From positions 1 through 5,188 of the forward strand of contig USLE01000123.1 of assembly GCA_900555465.1 (NCBI GenBank): a stretch of 5,188 nucleotides of DNA, in the 5' to 3' direction. The notes under the pieces are model-generated. The model worked only from the letters and a program-made list of their open reading frames with translations, did no database searches and had not been told where the DNA came from. The DNA comes from an uncultured Butyricicoccus sp. (lineage in GTDB: Bacteria > Bacillota > Clostridia > Oscillospirales > Butyricicoccaceae). How positions within the stretch are numbered: the stretch's first letter is position 1; every line of letters starts with the position of its first letter. A program made the translations under genes and the position numbers. Positions 1 through 4,464 of the stretch are shown one piece after another.

Positions 1-1302
1 CGTGCTGACCGTGCCCACGATATCCGATATCGACTTCGCATACAGCGGGGCGGTTGCGCAGAACAAAGCGGGCAGGATGAAAACACCAGCGAAAAACACG
101 CCCTTGCGCAGCATGGAGAACGTCAGCCCCCACTTGACCAGCCCCATGCCGGTCATTCCGTCCACAAACGGGTACTGGATCGCAAGGCCGATCACGCCCA
201 GCGTATAGGTGCGGATCATCCACGTCGCCATTTCGATATGCGCAGGCGCAGCGGTGAAAATGCGGACAAACAGCCCGGACAGCGTCTGCGCGATGACAAA
301 CATAATGACCGTGAAGATAAGGCACAGCAGCACAATATATTTTTCCGCGCGGACGACTCGTTTGGTATCCCCCGCGCCGTAGTTATAGCCGAGGATGGAC
401 TGCGTGCCCGCCGTGATGCCGCCGAGCGGCATGGTGATGATCAGCATGAAGCTCTGCAAAATGGCCGCGCACGCGATCAGCATATCGCTGTCCGCCCCGC
501 CGTATCTGCGCAGCATGACGTTGACCGCGATCAGCAGCACGTTGTCCAGCGCGATGATGAGCGCGGGCGACAGGCCGACCTGCACGATGCGCCGCAGCCA
601 GCCCGCGTTCACCGGCTGTTTCGTGATGCCGACCAGCGCGCGCTTGCCGAACAGGAAGCGCAGAGTATACGCGGTCGAGCACGCCTGCGACAGCACGGTC
701 GCCAGCGCCGCGCCGCGCACACCCATATCCATCAGGAAAATGAACACCGGGTCGAGCGCGATGTTGACCGCCGCGCCCAGCATGACCGAGCGCATCGCGG
801 TGCCCGAGAATCCCTGACTCATGATGATCTGGTTCATGCCCACACTGAGCAGCGCAAACACCGTGCCCGCGACATAGGTCGTGAAATATGCCTCCGCATA
901 GGGCCAGAGCTGCTCGCTCGCGCCGAAGGCAAACAGGATCGGCCGCCGAAACACCAGCACCGGGACGGTCACCAGCGCCGAGAGCGCCAGCAGCAGATAA
1001 AAGCTGTTGGCAACGATCTGCCGCGCGCCGTCCATATCGCGCCGCCCCATGCGGATGCTCATGAGCGGCCCGCCGCCGAAGCCGACCAGCGCAGCGAACG
1101 CGGTGATCATGGTCACGACCGGGGCGCACACGCCCACGCCCGCGAGCGCATCCGCGCCCGAGCCCGCAATATGGCCGACATACATGCGGTCGACCACGCT
1201 GTACAAAATATTGACAAACTGCGCCAGCATCGCCGGTATCGCAAGCTGCAAGACCAATTTGCCTTCCGGCGCTGTGCCGAGCGGCGTTTCCGCCTGCTGC
1301 AT
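1..1302 (-). CDS. MATE family efflux transporter (3' end cut by window edge)
   Basis: An inner-membrane antiporter of the MATE (multidrug and toxic compound extrusion) family, expected to export cationic drugs or metabolites in exchange for Na+ or H+. The frame is open for 434 residues without a stop; family members are usually about 450 residues, so only the last few are probably missing. The protein is a series of hydrophobic helices with two homologous halves. In the first half, the helix-1 motif VVDRMYVGH lies at about residues 36-44 and FGGGP at 75-79; the second half starts near residue 240 (GLSPALI), with GYNYGAG at 305-311, which is typical of the Firmicutes MATE group. The ATG at 1302 is chosen because it begins just before the first helix and is preceded by GGGGATAGGAT, a modest ribosome binding site; no other start fits. 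A TATAAT promoter lies upstream. The substrate cannot be told from sequence. Family assignment is confident, drug resistance is not shown. Confidence 0.93.
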   Translation of the reverse strand, partial: MQQAETPLGTAPEGKLVLQLAIPAMLAQFVNILYSVVDRMYVGHIAGSGADALAGVGVCAPVVTMITAFAALVGFGGGPLMSIRMGRRDMDGARQIVANSFYLLLALSALVTVPVLVFRRPILFAFGASEQLWPYAEAYFTTYVAGTVFALLSVGMNQIIMSQGFSGTAMRSVMLGAAVNIALDPVFIFLMDMGVRGAALATVLSQACSTAYTLRFLFGKRALVGITKQPVNAGWLRRIVQVGLSPALIIALDNVLLIAVNVMLRRYGGADSDMLIACAAILQSFMLIITMPLGGITAGTQSILGYNYGAGDTKRVVRAEKYIVLLCLIFTVIMFVIAQTLSGLFVRIFTAAPAHIEMATWMIRTYTLGVIGLAIQYPFVDGMTGMGLVKWGLTFSMLRKGVFFAGVFILPALFCATAPLYAKSISDIVGTVST

Positions 1303-1339
1303 ATCCTATCCCCGCCTTATCGTTCCAAATGACTCTACT

Positions 1340-1368
1340 ATTATAAGGGCATAGAGCGGTTTCGTAAA
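1340..1368 (-). promoter_or_regulatory. Predicted sigma-A promoter of the MATE gene
   Basis: On the minus strand a perfect -10 box TATAAT (1345-1340) sits 17 bases downstream of TTTACG (1368-1363), a 4/6 match to the -35 consensus. Transcription would start near 1333, giving a leader of about 30 bases before the MATE start codon at 1302. The short 115-base gap to the divergent small gene leaves little room for other control elements. Confidence 0.6.
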
Positions 1369-1417
1369 GGGAACTTTTCACAATTTATTCCGTCTGCAAA
1401 ATCAAGGAGGGATCGTG

Positions 1418-1639
1418 ATGAAACAGCTTATTTCACTTGCCGCCGGGCTGCTTCTGCTCGCCGTCCCGGGCGCGGCGGCCCTGCCTGCACAGTCCGGTAT
1501 GCCAAGCCCCTTGGAAATGCCTGCGCCCCAAGCGAAAGGCGCATCGCCCGTCCCGTTGCCGTCCCCCGAGATCGACGGCGTGCCTCCAATGGAACTGCCC
1601 GGTCCGACCTCTGCTGTTCAGGAGGTGGTGCTTCCATGA
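1418..1639 (+). CDS. Small proline-rich secreted peptide, hypothetical
   Basis: A 73-residue protein of no family I recognise. Residues 1-3 (MKQ) form a short positive n-region, followed by a leucine/alanine-rich hydrophobic core (about 4-19) and AAA/LPA motifs near 19-24 that fit signal peptidase I cleavage. The mature part of about 50 residues is acidic and rich in Pro, Met and Ser, built from loosely repeated pieces such as MPSPLEMPAP, VPLPSPEI and PPMELPGP. It has no cysteines, so it is neither an obvious lipoprotein nor a disulfide-linked peptide. A strong AAGGAGG at 1404-1410 lies seven bases before the ATG at 1418; the in-frame GTG at 1415 is too close to it. Its stop overlaps a second tiny ORF. 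It is divergent from the MATE gene. An exported disordered peptide is the most one can say. The strong ribosome site and signal peptide make a real gene likely, though its length leaves doubt. Confidence 0.6.
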   Translation: MKQLISLAAGLLLLAVPGAAALPAQSGMPSPLEMPAPQAKGASPVPLPSPEIDGVPPMELPGPTSAVQEVVLP

Positions 1640-1776
1640 ACAGGCTTCTCTTTGCCTTACGCTCCTGCGGCCTGCGCGGCCGTACTCTGGGGTGGCACCC
1701 GTTCCGCTTCCCCTTTGGGGCGGACGGGCGGCAGCCGGAAAGGAACACTTACTTTTGCGCGCGCAGCGCGCCCTGA
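1636..1776 (+). CDS. Possible translationally coupled micro-ORF (46 aa)
   Basis: Its ATG overlaps the stop of the upstream small secreted peptide gene in an ATGA arrangement, and a perfect AGGAGG (1620-1625) lies 10 bases before it, inside the end of the upstream gene. This is the classic layout for translational coupling. The product would be 46 residues, basic and rich in Arg, Phe and Pro, starting MNRLLFALRSCGLRGR, with no signal peptide, no clear membrane helix and no domain I know. The 3' part runs into a GC-rich stem (GCGCGC arms at 1757-1762 and 1766-1771) that looks like intergenic repeat DNA rather than a coding sequence. It may be a real micropeptide, a remnant of a longer gene, or chance. 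The Shine-Dalgarno sequence is the only positive evidence, and it also encodes the Gln-Glu-Val stretch of the upstream gene. Confidence 0.25.
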   Translation: MNRLLFALRSCGLRGRTLGWHPFRFPFGADGRQPERNTYFCARSAP

Positions 1777-1795
1777 AGGAAGGGGTGGTGATTCG

Positions 1796-1832
1796 CAAGA
1801 GGCAGGGGGAACCTTGGTTCCCCCTCCTCTTG
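1796..1832 (+). other. Strong imperfect stem-loop, possible terminator without T-tract
   Basis: The inner arms GGGGGAACC (1805-1813) and GGTTCCCCC (1816-1824) are exactly complementary, and the outer arms CAAGAGG (1796-1802) and CCTCTTG (1826-1832) extend the stem to 16 pairs, broken only by CA opposite T. The innermost pairs would open to make a normal loop. It follows the small ORFs on the plus strand and could end their transcript or protect its 3' end, but the bases after it (TGTGCC) are not a T-tract, so intrinsic termination is unproven. It could equally be part of a mobile intergenic repeat. Confidence 0.5.
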
Positions 1833-1882
1833 TGTGCCTGCGGCGCATAGCCGCGAATATGCCGTTATGATTTGGCATACAC

Positions 1883-1928
1883 GGCGCGCCGAGTCGTGAA
1901 TCGGGCCAGTTTGGCGCGCCGAGTCGTG
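1883..1928. repeat. Direct repeat pair GGCGCGCCGAGTCGTG, 30-base period
   Basis: The 16-base sequence GGCGCGCCGAGTCGTG occurs at 1883-1898 and exactly again at 1913-1928. Each copy begins with the 8-base palindrome GGCGCGCC. A degenerate third copy (TGCGCCGAGATCGTGG) is found near 2084-2099. The 14-base spacer between the two exact copies contains GGGCCAG. There are only two exact copies and no regular spacer series, so this is not a CRISPR array. Confidence 0.75.
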
Positions 1929-1953
1929 GCCCAGGCCAGCTTCTCCTGCCGCT

Positions 1954-2006
1954 GCGCGGCAATTCACCTTCTCGCGCCCTACGAAATCGCGCGGCAATTC
2001 ACCTTC
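1954..2006. repeat. Direct repeat pair GCGCGGCAATTCACCTTC, 35-base period
   Basis: The 18-base sequence GCGCGGCAATTCACCTTC occurs at 1954-1971 and exactly again at 1989-2006. Each copy is followed closely by a CCCTACGA core (1977-1984 and 2013-2020), so the repeat unit extends past the exact match. It belongs to the same intergenic cluster as the neighbouring repeats. Confidence 0.75.
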
Positions 2007-2040
2007 CCGCACCCCTACGAACGCAGTGGCACCGTCCCAC

Positions 2041-2059
2041 GGGCGCGCAATGCGCGCCC
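2041..2059. repeat. Perfect GC-rich palindrome followed by a CTACGGGGTG core
   Basis: GGGCGCGC (2041-2048) and GCGCGCCC (2052-2059) are exact inverted repeats around the loop AAT, and are followed by CCTACGGGGTG. On the minus strand this reads GTAGGGGCGCGC, the form I recall for short palindromic intergenic repeats scattered through many gut Firmicutes genomes; that recollection was not checked. The stem would be very stable in RNA from either strand. Confidence 0.6.
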
Positions 2060-2160
2060 CTACGGGGTGTAAACAGCAGACGATGCGCCGAGATCGTGGC
2101 GCCCTACAGGGTGCAAAAAGTGGACGGTGCACTCCTCCCAACAGATGATGCCCTGCAACG

Positions 2161-2192
2161 AAAAAAGCGACAGCCGAAGCTGTCGCTTTTTT
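2161..2192. terminator. Bidirectional intrinsic terminator with a UUCG loop on the transketolase side
   Basis: Six A residues, GCGACAGC (2167-2174), CGAA, GCTGTCGC (2179-2186) and six T residues form a symmetric 8-bp stem with a T-tract on both strands. Read on the minus strand the loop is TTCG closed by C-G, the exceptionally stable C(UUCG)G tetraloop. It lies 17 bases after the stop codon of the transketolase C-terminal subunit gene and ends that operon. It also stops any plus-strand transcription coming through from the small genes, as expected between convergent units. Confidence 0.93.
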
Positions 2193-2209
2193 AATACAGT
2201 GATAACCGC

Positions 2210-3175
2210 TTACTTGCGGGCAATTGCCTTCTTGGCAGCCTCTACGATGTGAGCAGCGGTCAGGCCGTACTCCTCACGCAGGAAGCTCTCCGCGCCAACC
2301 TGGCCGAAGCGGTCCTCGACGCCGACCATCTCCATCGGAACCGGGCTGTTCTGGATGACAACGTTCGCAACAGCCGAGCCCAGGCCGCACTTGACCTGAT
2401 GGTTCTCCGCGGTAACGATCGCGCCGCACTCCTTGGCGGAGTCGATGATCAGCTGCTCGTCGAGCGGCTTCCAGGTGAACATGTCGATCACTTTCGCGGA
2501 AATGCCCTCAGCCGCGAGCATCTCTTCAGCCTTGAGCGCCTCGTCAACCATGATGCCGGAAGCGATGATCGCAACGTCCTTGCCTTCCTTGAGGGTGACG
2601 CCCTTGCCGATCTCGAAGTCCGAGCCGTCGCCGTAGACCGTGGTGAAGGTCTTGCGGATCATGCGCATGTAGGAGAACTTGCCGGAAGCGGCCAGCTTCT
2701 TGGTCAGGCAGTTGATCTGCGCATAGTCAACCGGATCGACAACGATCGCGTCCGGGATGGACATGTACAGCGCGCAGTCCTCGAACGGCATGTGAGTGCC
2801 GCCGTTGTAAGCCGCGCATACGCCCGGGTCAGAGCCGACGATATGAACCGGCAGCTTAGCGTAAGCCGCGGACATGAACGCCTGGTCAAACGCACGGCGG
2901 GAAGCGAAGCAGCCGAAGGAATGTACGAATACGGTCTTGCCGGTCGCGCACAGGCCAGCGGAAACGCCTACCGCGTTTGCTTCCGCAATACCGGCGTTGA
3001 TGGTGCGCTCCGGATAAGCCTTAGCCAGCTTACCGGTGTTGATGCAGTTCTCCAGGTCGCAGTCAACGTGCATGACCGTGGGGTCCTTCTCCATCATCTC
3101 GAGCATCGCGGTAACATAGCCGTCACGGTTTGCACGAGAATCCTTTTCATGTTTGCCAATCAAAGTAAAGCTCAT
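2210..3175 (-). CDS. tkt: Transketolase, C-terminal subunit (split enzyme)
   Basis: The second half of a split transketolase (EC 2.2.1.1), a cytosolic enzyme that moves two-carbon units between sugar phosphates in the non-oxidative pentose phosphate pathway. It carries the pyrimidine-binding domain (about residues 12-175) and the transketolase C-terminal domain (about 190-310). The motif NAGIAEAN at 60-67 holds the conserved Glu (E65) that activates thiamine diphosphate. GGTHMPFED (125-133) and YMRMIRK (169-175) match the usual GPTHQPIE and LRLxR positions. Its 321 residues are normal for this subunit. The ATG at 3175 is preferred because GGAGG ends eight bases before it; the in-frame ATG at 3181 is only two bases away. 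The ribosome site overlaps the stop of the upstream N-subunit gene, so the two are probably translated together for 1:1 assembly. Related split enzymes act on apulose-4-phosphate or sulfosugars, but no genes of those pathways are visible. Confidence 0.95.
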   Translation of the reverse strand: MSFTLIGKHEKDSRANRDGYVTAMLEMMEKDPTVMHVDCDLENCINTGKLAKAYPERTINAGIAEANAVGVSAGLCATGKTVFVHSFGCFASRRAFDQAFMSAAYAKLPVHIVGSDPGVCAAYNGGTHMPFEDCALYMSIPDAIVVDPVDYAQINCLTKKLAASGKFSYMRMIRKTFTTVYGDGSDFEIGKGVTLKEGKDVAIIASGIMVDEALKAEEMLAAEGISAKVIDMFTWKPLDEQLIIDSAKECGAIVTAENHQVKCGLGSAVANVVIQNSPVPMEMVGVEDRFGQVGAESFLREEYGLTAAHIVEAAKKAIARK

Positions 3176-3189
3176 GTTCATACCCTCCC

Positions 3190-4041
3190 TTACTGTGCCT
3201 TGATCTCAGCGAGCTGCTTCTCAGCAAAGGCAATGGCTTCATCCCACTGCTCCTTGGACGGCTGAGAAGAGTGTGCGCCCGTGCCGTCAGCAAAGGTAGC
3301 GCCCTTGCCCTTGACGGTGTTCAGCACGATGCAGGTGGGCACGTCCTTGGTCGCGTAAGCGGTCTGGATCGCGTCGTAGATCTGCTCAACGTCGTTGCCA
3401 TCCGCGCACTCGACAACGTTCCAGCCGAACGCTGCGAACTTCGCGCCGATGCCGTTTGCGTGCTTCATGACATTCTCGCACGCGCCGTCGAGCTGGTACT
3501 TGTTGTCGTCAACAAAGCAGACGAGGTTGTCCAGCTTGTAATGTACAGCGAACTGAGCAGCCTCCCAAACCTGGCCTTCGTCCGCCTCACCGTCGCCGAT
3601 GAATACGAAAACGTGGTTGTCGCGGCCGTCGATCTTGTTGCCGAGCGCAGCGCCCGTTGCGGTGGACATGCCCTGGCCGAGCGAGCCGGTGGTCAGGTCA
3701 ACACCCGGGGTCTTGGTGCGGTCGGTGTGGGACGGGAAGTTCGTGTGCGGCTGGTTGAGCGTATAAGCGTTCTCCAGCGGGTAGAAGCCCTTCAGGCCGA
3801 GAGTCGCATACATCGCCGGGCCGGCATGGCCCTTGGACAGTACGCACCAGTCACGGTCTTCCCAGCGGGGGTTCTTCGGGTCAACCTTCATGACCTCGCC
3901 GTACAGCACGGCGAGCGCGTCGATGATGGACATCGAGCCGCCCACATGGCCGAAGCCAAGCGAGCCGATCGTCTTCAGGGTTTCCAGACGGATCTCCTGT
4001 GCAAATACGCGCAGCTCCTGCATTTTTTCTGCTTTCTGCAT
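3190..4041 (-). CDS. tkt: Transketolase, N-terminal (thiamine diphosphate-binding) subunit
   Basis: The first half of a split transketolase, carrying the diphosphate-binding domain. The conserved residues are all present: H32 (GFGHVGGSM), H72 (LSKGHAGP), H105 (PSHTD), the LTTGSLGQGMS loop at 116-126, and the thiamine diphosphate/Mg2+ motif running from GDG (149-151) to DDNKYQLDG (178-186) with N180 as metal ligand. A VKGKG...H segment near the end supplies the last active-site His region. The length of 283 residues is normal for this subunit; it ends at an interdomain boundary, with no sign of truncation. The ATG at 4041 has AGGTG six bases upstream; an in-frame GTG at 4050 overlaps that site and is unlikely. 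It is the first gene of the operon and is expected to form a heterotetramer with the C-terminal subunit encoded just downstream. It is divergent from a DeoR-type regulator. Confidence 0.95.
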   Translation of the reverse strand: MQKAEKMQELRVFAQEIRLETLKTIGSLGFGHVGGSMSIIDALAVLYGEVMKVDPKNPRWEDRDWCVLSKGHAGPAMYATLGLKGFYPLENAYTLNQPHTNFPSHTDRTKTPGVDLTTGSLGQGMSTATGAALGNKIDGRDNHVFVFIGDGEADEGQVWEAAQFAVHYKLDNLVCFVDDNKYQLDGACENVMKHANGIGAKFAAFGWNVVECADGNDVEQIYDAIQTAYATKDVPTCIVLNTVKGKGATFADGTGAHSSQPSKEQWDEAIAFAEKQLAEIKAQ

Positions 4042-4096
4042 TGCATACACCTGCCTAATTCAAAATATTTTCTCTCCGTGGAACAGGTTCCAGCGC

Positions 4097-4116
4097 GCAG
4101 CGGGACATACCGCTGC
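4097..4116 (-). promoter_or_regulatory. Stem-loop at the predicted 5' end of the transketolase mRNA
   Basis: GCAGCGG and CCGCTGC are perfect 7-bp inverted repeats around a six-base loop. With transcription expected to start near 4120, the stem begins within about five bases of the mRNA 5' end. In other bacteria such 5'-terminal stems slow mRNA decay. A second small palindrome, GGAACAGGTTCC (4080-4091), follows it. No riboswitch class fits this roughly 80-base leader. Confidence 0.5.
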
Positions 4117-4126
4117 TAACGATACC

Positions 4127-4155
4127 AGTGTATCACCAAGCTGCTCAGATTTCAA
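4127..4155 (-). promoter_or_regulatory. Predicted sigma-A promoter of the split transketolase operon
   Basis: On the minus strand TTGAAA (4155-4150) and TACACT (4132-4127) are separated by exactly 17 bases, and the -10 is extended by TGA (4135-4133). Start of transcription is expected near 4120, about 79 bases before the start codon. The sequence TGATACACTGG around the -10 recurs in the divergent DeoR-gene promoter, which suggests a shared operator or at least a shared promoter design. Confidence 0.75.
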
Positions 4156-4168
4156 CCAGAATTCGTAC

Positions 4169-4255
4169 ATTTGTTAACAAAAATTTGTTCCTTGATTTGT
4201 GTCCACCGGAATTTTTCATAAAAATCCATTAGTGAAAATAGGAAATTTGTTTGTT
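4169..4255. repeat. Cluster of ATTTGT/TTTGTT motifs, possible operator sites
   Basis: ATTTGT occurs at 4169, 4183, 4195 and 4245, and a further TTTGTT at 4250. The first copy is part of the perfect 12-base palindrome TTTGTTAACAAA (4170-4181), which lies about 50-60 bases upstream of the transketolase start of transcription. DeoR-family proteins often bind repeated T-rich or TGTTT-like half-sites, so these are plausible operators, but an AT-rich region also makes such words by chance. Confidence 0.35.
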
Positions 4256-4265
4256 ATGTCTTGGT

Positions 4266-4285
4266 TTTCTTTTTGTTTCTTTTTG
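4266..4285 (+). repeat. Tandem decamer TTTCTTTTTG, two copies
   Basis: TTTCTTTTTG at 4266-4275 is repeated head to tail at 4276-4285. The 10-base period places both copies on the same face of the DNA helix. The second copy runs into a TGGTATAGT element. Direct repeats spaced by one helical turn are a common layout for regulator binding, including by DeoR-type proteins; slippage in a T-rich tract is the simple alternative. Confidence 0.45.
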
Positions 4286-4292
4286 GTATAGT
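4284..4292 (+). promoter_or_regulatory. Possible second (extended -10) promoter for the DeoR-type gene
   Basis: TGGTATAGT contains a 5/6 match to TATAAT preceded by the TGn extension. No good -35 lies 16-18 bases upstream, where the tandem decamer occurs, so it would depend on the extended -10 or an activator. A transcript from here would have a leader of about 165 bases. Confidence 0.3.
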
Positions 4293-4386
4293 CCGGATTG
4301 GGATTTTGTTCTTCCGCCTGCCGGCGATTATGGGATTTGCACCTGTCCGCAAAAAACTTTTCCTTATTTCCATTTCTGAAAAACAG

Positions 4387-4415
4387 TGGACAATGTGTGC
4401 AAAATTTGATACACT
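4387..4415 (+). promoter_or_regulatory. Predicted sigma-A promoter of the DeoR-family gene
   Basis: TGGACA (4387-4392) and TACACT (4410-4415) are 17 bases apart, and the -10 is extended by TGA at 4407-4409. Start of transcription is expected near 4422, about 43 bases before the start codon. CAGTG (4384-4388) and CACTG (4412-4416) form an inverted pair that brackets the promoter. Confidence 0.65.
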
Positions 4416-4464
4416 GGAATAGACATTTATGGATAATTCACGGTAATGATTGGGGATAAGGAAG

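Larger units (their letters stand above)
1777..2160. other. Gene-free intergenic stretch with hairpin and short repeats
   Basis: No ORF here has a ribosome binding site, a recognisable domain or sensible composition. Instead the stretch holds a long hairpin (1796-1832), two pairs of direct repeats (1883-1928 and 1954-2006), a GC-rich palindrome (2041-2059) and four copies of a GCGCCCCTAC-like core at 1974, 2009, 2054 and 2099. Read on the minus strand these cores give GTAGGGGCGC. I infer a build-up of small non-coding intergenic elements between two convergent transcription units. Confidence 0.6.

Noticed and set aside
238..1332. Long plus-strand ORF of 364 codons, rich in His, Arg, Asp and Gln
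   Set aside because: It is the antisense shadow of the MATE gene. Its composition (strings of R, H, Q, D) is typical of the complement of GC-rich membrane-protein codons, and it has no domain.
383..1381. Minus-strand ORF of 332 codons overlapping the MATE gene in another frame
   Set aside because: The MATE frame gives a coherent 12-helix family protein with known motifs; this frame gives a Gly/Arg/Ala-rich sequence without a domain.
1883..2006. CRISPR array
   Set aside because: There are only two exact copies of each of two different repeats, with spacers of 14 and 17 bases that are themselves partly repetitive, and no cas gene is present.
1749..2141. Minus-strand ORF of 130 codons across the intergenic repeats
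   Set aside because: It consists of translated repeat units (recurring REGELPRDF/REKVNCR-like pieces), with no ribosome site and no domain.
3176..3189. The two transketolase genes as one gene broken by a frameshift or stop
   Set aside because: The break falls at the natural domain boundary, the downstream gene has its own ribosome site and start, both lengths match known split subunits, and the split form is common in Clostridia.
2249..4119. Two long plus-strand ORFs (2249-3265 and 3271-4119)
   Set aside because: Both are antisense to the transketolase subunit genes, which have intact catalytic motifs, ribosome sites, promoter and terminator on the other strand.
4042..4155. TPP riboswitch upstream of the thiamine-diphosphate-dependent enzyme (a CTGAG word is present)
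   Set aside because: The CTGAG lies between the -35 and -10 boxes, upstream of the predicted start of transcription, and the roughly 80-base leader lacks the rest of the conserved TPP aptamer.
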